Origin: Echinococcus granulosus
Taxonomy: Eukaryota > Platyhelminthes > Cestoda > Cyclophyllidea > Taeniidae
Length of the DNA stretch: 64,000 nucleotides
Direction: 5' to 3'
Assembly (NCBI RefSeq): GCF_000524195.1
Contig: NW_020170389.1
Span: 1,184,037 to 1,248,036, forward strand
This document shows positions 1-10,748 of this stretch, in pieces; positions within the stretch are counted from its first letter, which is position 1; every line of letters begins with the position of its first letter. The notes under the pieces were generated by a model. It was not told the DNA's origin, ran no database searches, and worked only from the letters and a program-made list of their open reading frames with translations. The position numbers and the translations under genes are program-made.

Positions 1-654
1 TTCAGACCAATAAGGTATTTGTTAACTGGATAAACGTTATCTGCACATTGATGCAGTAAAAGGAAAAGGGGAAGTGGTGGCGAAGTAGCAATTACTTACA
101 AATTACACAAAACATTACAACTACGTGCCTATAATTAGTCACTAACCTCAGCTGCGCCCACGTTAAACGCGATTACGGATGTCGCCACTGCCACCTCAGC
201 TGATAACTGAGATCGAGTGTAAATCCTCCTTGGGTCAGGCCAGAGGCAATGTTAGTAAGTTAATGCATGAAATTCGGTTCGGGGTAGACACAGCGATGGC
301 AGGCACATATTCAGCTCCGATGCAACGGCTAGCCGTACGACTGATCTGCCTCCTCATTGTCCAGACAGATCCCGTTAGCAGCGGCAAAGACAAATGTCAA
401 ACTTTCCTAAGCGTCTAATTCAGCCGAAGCAGCTGGTAGTCGATTACTGCTCCTAAAACAGACTTCCCACCACCACAGCCCTACTTCCCGAGCGGACCTC
501 AGATTAGTGAATCGCAGATCTCTCACTGAGCACCCAAGAGGAAGCCACATTTGGAATCAAAGGCCATTGAGGAGAAATGCAGAACTTGGCAATCTAGGGA
601 CACCTCTCGAAACTAGGAATTCCCTAGATCAAACCCTGTCAGTCATTAGTGCGT

Positions 655-660
655 TTTATT
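655..660 (-). terminator. Candidate polyadenylation signal of the AF9/ENL-like gene
   Basis: The minus strand reads AATAAA about 210 bases past the stop codon at 868-870, a plausible 3' UTR length. The rest of 1-867 holds no convincing gene. Confidence 0.4.
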
Positions 661-867
661 TCGTTCTAAATGGTTATTGAAGTGCCGGATTGAGACAATC
701 CGTAATGTAGTTTGAATAGAGCCAGGCACAGGCTACGCATTAGACAAAGAAACTACCTTTTAGTGGCGCACCAAATTCAGTGAAGTAGAATGTACAAAAC
801 TAGAAAAATCGACGTGTATTCACATGGGAGGAAAATAAGAGGCCATAAAGACGTTCGAAACTCTCAA

Positions 868-3800
868 TCATGACACTGCATTATTCGCATTATCGCCATC
901 CTCGACACTACTACCACGAGTAACGGCGGAAGCACGGCGGTCCGCTGACATCCTTTCATCAGCCGAAATCACCTGAGTCATCTCTAAGATGCACGCCATA
1001 GGCATTTTGCGCATGTCGAAGGCGATGATTTGCGGGTAGTCGGGTAGCTCGTCGGATGGAGAGAGTACATCAACCCCGCAATCCTCTCCAGGCCTGAAGT
1101 AGCGTCGCAATACCTCCGCCATCCGGAGAGCCATGCACTCATTCTCCAGACGGAGGATGCGATCGTACAATAGCTCCAACTCCTCATTGTCCAGATAGGC
1201 CTCGTCACCGGTACCTGTGGTTGTGCCGGGGGAGGCGGGAGGGGCGGCGGTCGGGCAGTCTGTAACAGGTGCTTCTCCGGACATCGGCGGTGTGGAATCC
1301 GAGGAGACAGTGGAACGCATGGGTGATAAGTGATCTGGTGCCTGAGGACGGCACGACTTCACACTCTCCATATGTTCATGTTTCTTCTCTCTGAGAATCT
1401 TCCTACTACTGCTGCTGCTACTGTCAACGTCAGTGCAGTCAGATCTGCGTTCTGGGAACAAACAACCATACTTGGCAAATAAGATTTCTCGATGATATGA
1501 AGTGTAAACTCATGATTTATAAGTACACAGCTATATGATACAAATGCCCGGTGAAGACGAATCGGAACTCAACACCATCGCGGCTTTTCACTACACTTTA
1601 CTAACCCCAACAAAGTATGCCGTTTGGTTCGTGTGCGTATAACTTTACGAAGGCATGGTGGATTAGGGGAATGATTGCCTTACTCAGATCTCTTAAGGAC
1701 ATGTGGTCGTGAGCACTCTGTCTCGTCGAAGTAGGAGTCGGGGAGGGAGAAGAGTCGTGTTTTGAGATCCCCTGCTCCTGATTTCGATAATAGTGTTTGC
1801 CTTCCTTGCTTCGTTCCCCTTTGGACACCTTCCCCACCTTCTCAAAGGAGAATTTCTGTTGCTGTTGTTGCTGCTCTGACGACAGTGTTTGTGGTAGCGG
1901 TGACGATTGGGAAGGGCGTGGACTGAAGTGCAGAGGCAGGGGGGAAACGAGGGGTTGAGGTCCGCCATTGAGCTTGGAAATCCAAACCATCGTAGCATGC
2001 TGCGCGTCAAACTGCGGAAAATTGAAAACTTTTGTCGAATCAGGCCGGTCAGTCTTAAAGAAACAAAGGATATGGTAACATGCGCCACCCAACAACCCCC
2101 CTAGAGTGGCCCTCAACAGACTTGCATTGATAAGTTAATCTTGGCTTTCGACAGTAATGTTCCTGGTCAGTAATCTTAACTGCTTTAACAATTCTCAACC
2201 AACACGAAAATCTAAAATGCTCATCAGAGTATTTCAAAATCACTAAATAATACACAGGATGATAAACGATAATCTGATACGAATATGTAGTTCTCAAAAC
2301 AAAATGCGCGATATTCATGAGCGCTTAAAATATTGAGTCATGAACCTTTAGAAATAAATAGGCCAATGCTATTGTCTTAGATAGACGTGTTTATGGACAT
2401 CTACAAGTACTTCAAGTAAGTCAGATCATGTATACATGCTAGTACTTTCCTGATACAAGACATCCAAAAACGGACTCACAGACTTCTGACGCTCGATGAC
2501 AGATGAAACCTTCGTCACTGGAGCTTCACCGGGCGGGAACAAGGAGCAAGAAGTGCTTTCCACATCGAGTTTGGATGAAGGAGAGGATTGGTGTAGTCGA
2601 TTTCTCTCCCCCACAATTTCAAGCAATGCCAACGAGGCATGTTGAAGTTGTGAAGACACCTGAAGTCAAAACGCGACAGTGTACAGCGATAGTGAGAGAG
2701 AAGTAGGGGCTACAGAGCAAATTGTACTCACAGTGCGAGAAGTTGGACCGCTGGTTGACGACCATACCTCTGGTCGGGATCGCTGCTGCTGCTGTTGATC
2801 AAGCTCGGTTTGATGATGGTGACGATGGCGGTGCTTGTGTTTCCCTCCATTCTTCTTTTGCTTCTCTTTCTCCGCGCTCCCTTGAAGATCAGAACGAAAA
2901 AGTCGGAGAACAATGCGTTCTTTCTGCGCAGACTGAGAGGAAGGGGAAGAGTTAGTGGGAGGTGGCAATAGTGGCAGTGGGGGTGGTGCCGACATGTGCA
3001 GTGACGAAGATGTTGGGGTCTGCGGAGGGCTGTCAGGTTCTCTATGGTGCTGATTCTCCAAACGCAACTGTGCTTCGTGTTTCAGCTGGAGCTTCTTCTT
3101 GTGCTTAAAGGAAGAGGGCAGATGGCTAGGCGGATGAGCCAGAACACCCACGGGAGGCAATGAAGGCGGGTTTGAGGCGTCAGGAAGACCAAGATTGGCC
3201 AGGGCTTGAGTGCGTGATTCACGATTCGGCCGGTTTCGCAGCAAGCTGGGTGAGGCGTATTTGAGACCGGACATTCGAACTGACGGGCCCAAAACCGCCT
3301 AAAAAGACGGGACTGGTGACGCATAGATCCCAATTTGGGACCGTTGTTTATTACGGTCAAGTGGATGGTTAAAATATCACTAAGGCATTCAAACTCATGC
3401 ATTACTAAAGTAGGATTTAAACACCGACTAAAATGCCAACCAAATAATAAATGCTTGCATGATTTAATAAATTAGTTGACCCCTTGGATTATCCATATGG
3501 AATTAACCACGAATGAACAAGAACATACCAGTAATACCATGGGTTGAATCCCAGCGTACTACTATATGGTTGAAATAAAGCAAACTAAAGCTGAGAGAAA
3601 GCACTGAAATTATAAATAATTAAATAAGTTGGGTAATTTTAATTAGCGCTCTTATCTGCAAGGAAAGGTGAGAGAAGAATGCTTAATTTCCCCCTCCAAA
3701 AAGCAGGTTAACAGGTAGTCGAGGAATAAAATTACCAAATTTTAAAATCGTGACTTACTACAGCTATTTCAGGGTAGAAGGAAGAGACCGTATAGTTACA

Positions 3801-4457
3801 CTTTGAGCCCGACATCTGGATAGGTTCCACAACCTTCTGGAGAATCTCCAAAGAAGAAGCAGATTTAGGAATGGGAATCTGTTGGAAGTAAAATAGGGAA
3901 ACCTGAAAGATAATGGGCACAGATGTTTTCAAGAGTATACACTCTATAGTAGCCGAATGAAACCTACACCACCATATTGAGAATAGCGAATCCATTCGTC
4001 ACCGCTTTTTGGATCGAGACGTACCGTTCGAAAAGCGTGAAGCTCACGGTTATCGAACAAGGTGATGTCATAGTGTAGGTCAGTAAACACGTTCAAAAAG
4101 GACACCCTTGCAAACAGGCGAAAGCTACCAAATCCATCTTCTTCAATGGTAAAGGGTTCCTTGTGCACAACTAAGGAAATCCAAATATTTTAAAGCCAGC
4201 ACATTAAAAACATTTAGTAAAATAATCTTATGCAATAAGCTGGAACCCTCATCATCTTTAGGTCAAAATGATAAAATAGGTGTTGGAAAATCGTGGCATA
4301 CCCTGCCTTGGATTTTTGAAGGTTTCATGGAGTTGGAATATGACGTTATTAACAAATTCAGAGAGTGGATATTGATCGCTCCAACTTTCTACTGTACAGC
4401 GCCAGTGGTGTGTCTTGTTCGGTGTTGGATTCCGTCTTCGATACACACTGTGACCAA
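868..4457 (-). CDS. MLLT3-like: YEATS-domain protein of the AF9/ENL type (5' exon missing)
   Basis: This is a chromatin reader of the AF9/ENL family. Family members bind acylated histone lysines through an N-terminal YEATS domain and recruit elongation (P-TEFb/AF4, DOT1L) partners through a C-terminal ANC1-homology domain (AHD). Exons in coding order are 4302-4457, 4025-4170, 3759-3902, 2768-3298, 2480-2659, 1684-2011 and 868-1451, about 690 codons. Every junction is GT-AG with matching phase: phase 1 between the first two, phase 0 for the next four, phase 1 for the last. The YEATS domain is in the first three exons (THHWRCTVESW, FQLHETFKNPR, EEDGFGSF). The middle is low complexity, with Pro/Ser runs, a basic His/Lys stretch and polyglutamine tracts. 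The last exon carries an AHD-like helix (NEELELLYDRILRLENE). The first listed exon opens in phase 1, so an upstream exon with the start codon must exist; I could not find it. Confidence 0.82.
971..1197 (-). other. AHD-like C-terminal region of the AF9/ENL-like protein
   Basis: The last exon encodes an acidic, Leu-rich helix (YLDNEELELLYDRILRLE), then MAEVLRRYFRPGEDC, and a hydrophobic stretch ending in MACILEMTQVI. In AF9/ENL the AHD has the same order of helix, short strand-forming segment and terminal helix. Here it is divergent and is followed by about 27 extra residues before the stop. The assignment rests on position and pattern, not on strong identity. Confidence 0.5.
3759..4457 (-). 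other. YEATS domain exons
   Basis: Three exons (4302-4457, 4025-4170, 3759-3902) encode about 149 residues of the domain. The order of motifs matches human AF9: a VGH segment, THHW (THDW in AF9), a long strand and helix ending FQLHETF (FHLHESF in AF9), EEDGFGSF (EESGYAGF in AF9), then a tail reading VSLFYFQQIP in the place of AF9's KLTFNNP. The acyl-lysine pocket His and Phe of the LHE(S/T)F motif are kept. The serine is replaced by threonine, and the cage tyrosine (Tyr78 in AF9) is phenylalanine. Confidence 0.8.
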
Positions 4458-7400
4458 CTTTGAAAACGAATAAAATCTAAAAACGACACATTGGGCAACG
4501 ATACCATACAAAACAGCAAGCAGATTTCAGAAACAATTTTTAGTGGGGAAGAAATGAATGAATATCTATGGCATACATCAAGGCCAATCAAGTTCATTTT
4601 TATGAGCCGGTTTCATGACTGATAACGCCAATATTTCCGATATTCTCTACCTTAGCAGCTGAATTTCACAGCACAGTGCCATCTATTTAGTGGAATTGAA
4701 CGCCTTTTGTCAACATATAACTGGTACATCACCAGTTCTGACGTTTAAAGGCCAAAATTAACCAGGCGTTTCAAAATCATCCTGAAGTGCGGGGTGCGGA
4801 TAGTACACACATTCTTAAAAACGTGTAGCATAAGAATTGGAGTCAATTTACAAATCCTATAGTCCAATGATACAACGTAAATGTAGAGATGCACAGTCAT
4901 GCCACAACAAGAAATAATCATGACAGGTTCCACTATGTAGAAAACTCAGGTGATGGAAGTTTAAGCAATTCTTGAGAGTGTTCCCACCATATGAATAGTT
5001 TTAAAAGGTGGAAAACGCGTTTGACATAATTGATTCCACTTGAAACGTATCAATGTACAGAGAACAAAATGGCGGATAATTTGAAAGAATTAGAACAACG
5101 GGGAGAAGATTGTTAAGACACTACTATGACGCCACTTACTTCAACATATTATGCACTATAAGTGAAGACCAATTACCAATCAAAACAGCTAAAGTCTATT
5201 GCATTATAGTGGAAACTAATCTAGGCGACAACGAATCCCCGTGTCTTACAAGGCGATTCACTAAACCGCTCACCTGAGCATCCATTACCGATCAAATAGC
5301 GGTCCGACCACATCACATAGATAAACAAACAAAGATCACGAACTAGACTCAGATAATGTTACTAGTTCTGTGTGACTATTATCAACAACATCTAAGTATT
5401 TGGTTTATTGGCATAAAATGGTGAGTGCACCTTCATTGAGTGTCATCTGAACGAAACATTAGTATACAATGGCATCACTACGTTCATTTGAGAGGTTTTT
5501 ATTTTGACACCAATAATTAGCAATTGTGATATGCCAACTTACCTAATAGCTTTTTTAGGTAAGTAGCGGCATGCTGGGCCAATTCTGCGACTGCAGGAAA
5601 TACTATTTGTACAATTCCAACGTTGTAGAATACAGGCTGCTTTCCTCATAAAATTTGTGTGATACAAGGGCGCAAAACTGAAGGTAAGATAAGAAGCAGC
5701 GATGATGCTATAGTGCACCCAAGCTACTCAAAAAGCCTATTCAATCATCCCCATGTGAGCCTATTCGTGCAAGTCACCCATAAATCTTGTTTCCAAGGCA
5801 TCGTAAAATTTTGTGATGCTTTTATTAGTATCCATAGGTGGTTTCGGTTTTTTACCCCATGTAGAATTTCGCAGCCTATATGGGCGCTAACTTATTGAGG
5901 TACCAATATTTAGTTCCCAATCATGTTTTGAATTTGTGGAAGTTCGCCTCATTTTACCTGCAAAAGAGGTAAGCTTAGTGCCATGACTTAGTAAGTTTTT
6001 TGCATAAAAGAGGATTATTTTTCTAAGAAAATGACCGTTTTGATGACGACAACCCTTTATAATTGGCATTTTGTGACACAGTAGTTTTGTTTCGATGGTT
6101 AACCCGGGATTTGAATAACCACGGAATACACATGATAATTCCTACCGTGGCCAAATTCACAAGCTATCTTCGGTTATTAAATACCTGGACCTGAAACAAA
6201 GCACATACTTGGTATTCACAAAAACGGCAACAATCTGCACGTTTCTGAATAAGCACTGCAGATACGTTGAGATAATAGCGCGGAGACCTACCGCCACATT
6301 TGTGTATTCATGAAAGTAGTATGAATAGAATTCCTTTTAAATTATTGCATTTGCTGCCTTGAGCATATAAGAAGTTCTGTAAAAGTAGTTTCCCTGGCGT
6401 AAGAACACATTTAGGTCAGAATATAAGTGTAGTAAGTGGTTCACGGAACACTGCCAACATTTTAATTATACCTCAAGCCGGTCCTCTGATCATCAATTCT
6501 TTTCTTGGGGCCTAGTGACAGGGCTTAAAGAAATTAAAAGCGAATCGAGTCAGCTTCACACTTGAAAGACGCCTTGTTCTGCGCTCGGAGGCAATTTTAG
6601 GACAAAATGTGCAAATAGTGATTTAAATATTTTGATACAGACTTTCCAGAAATCCTGTTTAGCAGTATTTTCTTCGAATGCTATCCTTGTTGAACATACA
6701 TAGGTGATTTTGTAAAACAATCACATACATTTCTACAATCTCTTAGAGTAAAAAGTTGACACTCATTCCTTCGACTCCTCCTGCACAGCGGCAAGTTGTT
6801 ACACATGATTTATGTACTGAATCACTGTTGCATCCGAGTCTCGATCTCACATACGATGGTTCTCTCCTGTCAGTGTAATAGGCAATTAAAACTAGGACAT
6901 TCCATCAAAGCATAGTAAGTGATCCATGCTACTTTCATAACCATATATATGGTCGTTCGTCACCAAGACAAGGCAAAAATTCACTGCGAATAGAGTGTTG
7001 ACTCATTAGGGATCATATTTCTAGACCATCAGTGCTTATTTATCGTCCACTGCTCCTCTGTGCTCCCACTTGTTGACGTGGCTTCTAATCCTCAGTAGTA
7101 AATAAACTCGACATCTAGCTTCCTTCGAATTAAATTAAAAATCTCAGGCCATTTGTTTACCGCTGTGTTCTTTCAGCCGGGACTGTATGCAACCCAACTC
7201 TTATAATTTCTTTCTCGTTCCGAACTCCTTCAAATATCTACCGGAGGTACATACTTTTTGTTGCACAAGATCGTCTATTTTGTGTCCTTTATATAATTGC
7301 GACTTTTGAAAACTACAAAATATCTGAAAAAGTTGGCTCGAACCTCGCGTAGTTTATACTAACTTGAATAAGTGACAGTGTTTGTAAAAAGGTTGTCACC

Positions 7401-8054
7401 TGGCCTATGCGTCTCAATCGAACGAACATATAAGAAGAGTGCTATGAGTATTTTTCTAATTTCCCAAAAGGGACGGTTCTCGAATTCTTACATTCGCGTG
7501 ATTAAACTTACCACAAAGAAGGAGTACGATACAGCTGTGCCGGGAATTAAGGTCTCCTCGTGACCTCTCAATCAAATGTTCGCTATTTACTAATTCAATG
7601 CAACATCAAATTTACTAATCCAGTATAGGTCACGGATACTACTGGTTTTAATTATTGGCTGCAACCATTGCATTGGACTACAGAGTGACATTGCCAGTAA
7701 ACCTAATCTGCTTACTTAACTGCATTCAGATGCAATCACTCAGGTTACTTCATCAGTTTGTACTTTGTTGAGACGCCTAAGGTAAAACGCTACCCAGTTG
7801 GGCGGGTTAATGCGCAGAGCTGCTATCGATATCCCAACTGAGCTTTTGGGCATAAATGTGACAAAAGTGATCGCTGCCGAACAAGGTGACTAAACTCTGA
7901 TGTGACCTAAGCCATTAAAGACTGAAAATTGAGGTAAATTTGGGTAAATGGTAAAACCTTTCACGTTGTCATGCCAAAGTCTCACATACTCTAAAGTTGC
8001 ATTTTATTCTTGACAAGTACTGCAATGCGTTAGTTGTTTGTTTTACTCTATGTT

Positions 8055-8132
8055 TTGGCAAAGGGGCCACCTAAGCTATTCGCGGGGTCTCCTGACCTCC
8101 GGGCAACGCCGGTAGTCCCAAGCCCTACTGGA
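8055..8132 (+). repeat. Interspersed repeat family, truncated copy
   Basis: The segment runs from GGCAAAGGGGCCACCTAAG to GGTAGTCCCAAGCCC. It matches the left half of the copies at 15028, 23676 and 28938 (a GGYAAC..GGCCACTYA opening, then a GTAGTCCCAAGCCC core). The right half, with GGCAATACATATT and CTTTCGTCTTCAGGG, is missing. Confidence 0.5.
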
Positions 8133-8866
8133 AATGTCGGAGAGTTACATTGGTAGCAGCAAAAAGCAAAAATCCGATCTCAAAGGACATTTATCCTAAA
8201 TTCGACTATTGGGTGATAAATCTTAGCAGGGGGGAAGAAGTTCGTATTGCTGCAGATGGAAGAGTCGGCAACAATCCATAACAAGAGGGCTGAAAATGAC
8301 ATCTACCTTAGGCAACTACCCAGCTATTAACAACGGAAGCGACACATTAGCCATGAACCATCTGGAAAAGCTCATTACGAAGCTGTCCATAGTTCCTGCA
8401 TAAAAATTTCAATTTTGTAAATCCGCGATACCTCCTCCACTTCTCTACTAGCTGGGAGGAACCCAGATAGAGATTGTTGGGCAATCCTGAAGTTAAAAAC
8501 AAGTAATAAAGAGGAATAGACGCGTTATACTTCCCTTACGGAACTATGTCAGACCCATTCATTTATTATCTAACTTTGCTTTTATGCCAGTGTTCCTTTG
8601 ACTAGCTATGTGTACGCATAATGGCCAGCATAATCACCCGTCCGCAAATCCAGTTCACAAGGAGAACGAAACTCCTGATCCACTAGAATTGCCACGAGGA
8701 ATCAGTGACGTTGCGATCATGTATCTTCTCAGTTGCATGGATATGCGATGACTTGCATGGTTAACTCGTGGGTGTCTCCCTAATAGCATCGATTACCTTG
8801 TGAAGGCTAACGCAGGAGGTTAACCAAGGGAAGTCCCGGGGACGATGTTCAAAAGAGGAGAGGGGC

Positions 8867-9034
8867 TATGTACTACTTTGATTGTTCAACTTTCGGTTTG
8901 GGTAAAAAAGGCAACCTAGTTACTCCGCCATTGTATCTTCACCGGGTGGACTGGCCTAGCCCTAGTTGAAGTCTCGGGACGCTACAGCATCTTAGCATAA
9001 CGGCCTTAAGTTATATGGCGTTTTTATTTTGATT
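8867..9034 (+). repeat. Interspersed repeat family, internally deleted copy
   Basis: It starts with TATGTACTACTTTGATTG and ends with TTTTTATTTTGA, the same two ends as the longer copy at 10252-10518. In between it keeps the CCATTGTATCTTCACCGGG and GAAGTCTCGGGACGCTACA blocks but lacks the GGCAATACATATT part. Confidence 0.5.
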
Positions 9035-10222
9035 TGTTAGTAAAAGCAAGTGAAATGTTTGGTTCTAAAATGTAGCTGCCGTGCTTTCAATCCTAATTCA
9101 AATAACATGGAGGAAGTACTTCTCTTTCCGCTTCTGTTCTAAAATGATAGATACAATTGGCAAAAGCAGATAGTTATCTGGGGATTTTAGTGGCAACTTT
9201 ATGGTAAGTAAAGGAGAACTATGGGCAACCTAAAATTATCGTAATTTAAACCAAACAGTCTTCCATGAATTAGTGTAAACCTAATATTTTGGTGTCACGC
9301 ATGGCCACTCCGGATGTTTAGTCGGCAGGTACAGTAATCGCTAGGCAGCCATCAACAGTAACTCAAGAGTTAGCACAACAAAAATGGGATACGAAAGTTA
9401 TGCGAAAAACAGAATGGTCGAAGTAAATGAGTTTGGACTTTTAGACGCCATCAGACAACGCGATCACGCGTCAAACGACTGTCTCGGCATCATTACGGTC
9501 GTTGCTGTGATTGCACCAACATAAATAAGCTTTAACCTTGAGTGGGGACACGCGAGCCTGAAAATGATTGTGCGGAAGTTGCAAATTTGTTAAGAGTTCT
9601 GCTGTATTAAGCTCCGCTTTTTTACATGAGGTAATGTTTTATTCTTATAAGCACAAAATGCCACAAAACAAAGAGCGCTGAAGTACTGTGCTAAAGGATT
9701 GTAAAAAGAGCTGGATTAGCAAAGAGCAGTCACTATAAAGATACAGTAGATAAAAGGCAGTAGATTTAAATGAAAAAGAAATGGCGAGAAGGGGGGGGGG
9801 TAAAAGCAATAAAGAGCTTTTGTTTCACCCAATGCGTAAAATCACTTCGAAATCAAGTAATCGCCACAAGGTGATAAATGAAGCATGATCGGACACTTAC
9901 AAAACTTTTTGTTCAATGCAACCAATAATGGCATCTGCGACTATAATGAAAGTTACATAAAAAATGACTTGTCAAACCGATGTTCAAAAAAAACCCATTT
10001 GTGCCGCTAAACCAAATATTTTAACCAACTACAAGGATGGAAACACTTCATTTTGTGGCTAGCTTAACTGCACTAAGTTAGCGGAAGTATTAATAAGGTA
10101 ATAGGGCGTGATCCTTACAAACAAAGCTACCCATTTAAGTTGAAGTTTATGGTAGGCCTTAACAAAGCTTCTGCGTTTGAGCTTAGTTCGGTTTTAATTT
10201 GTGATCTACACTATGACTATTG

Positions 10223-10565
10223 GAAACTTACAAGGGTGTCCACCCAGCTAGTATGTACTACTTTGACTGTTTGTTTAGCCCTTCGTATTTTTCAGGCGGG
10301 CACTTAGGGACTTGCTCATTGTACTCCCTCTGGGGTCATAGACTCTGGGCCATGCCAGTGGTCTTAGCTCTGCTGTACGTCGGCAATTTATATTCTACTT
10401 CAGTATTATCCCTTCTTTCGTCTCCAAAGAAGTCTAGGGGCGCTGCATTGGTGGGAGCGTCGAGAGGACCCGATCCCAGAGGACAGCTAACCTAGCTTAT
10501 GAGACTTTTATTTTGACTTATAAAACCACCAAGGGTTTCCACTCAGCCAGTATATGCTACCGATA
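10223..10565 (+). repeat. Longest copy of the interspersed repeat, with direct terminal repeats
   Basis: The body (about 10252-10518) contains CTCATTGTAC, GGCCATGCCAGTGGTC, GTCGGCAATTTATATTCTAC and CTTTCGTCTCC blocks shared with the other copies. A stretch of about 40 bases at its left end (AAGGGTGTCCACCCAGC) recurs in diverged form at 10530-10556 (AAGGGTTTCCACTCAGC). The unit is therefore bracketed by imperfect direct repeats. Confidence 0.55.
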
Positions 10566-10589
10566 TCAAAAACCTTTCTATAATAGTTT

Positions 10590-10748
10590 TACTGTAGGAC
10601 CCTGAGACTTCCCTGAAGACGAAAGAAGACTGCATACTGGAGCAGACTGTTTCGTTGACGTACAGCAGGGCTTATGACTACTGGCATGGCCCGGAGGCCA
10701 GGCCGAGACGAAAGTGCAATGGCGGAGCACCCAAGTAACCCGTCACCA
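10590..10748 (-). repeat. Interspersed repeat family, inverted copy
   Basis: On the minus strand this carries the family blocks in order: a CATTGC..TTCGTCTCGG segment, GGCCTGGCCTCCGGGCC, a GTCATAAGCCCTGCTGTACG segment, CTTCTTTCGTCTTC and GGGAAGTCTCAGGG. It lies about 70 bases right of the plus-oriented copy, so the two make an inverted pair. Confidence 0.6.

Noticed and set aside
179..418. A 79-codon plus-strand frame near the left edge
   Set aside because: No recognisable motif, no splice context that extends it, and within chance length; it lies in the 3' flank of the AF9/ENL-like gene.
9791..9800. Run of ten Gs
   Set aside because: An isolated homopolymer; could be an assembly or polymerase artefact and has no neighbours that would make a G-quadruplex.
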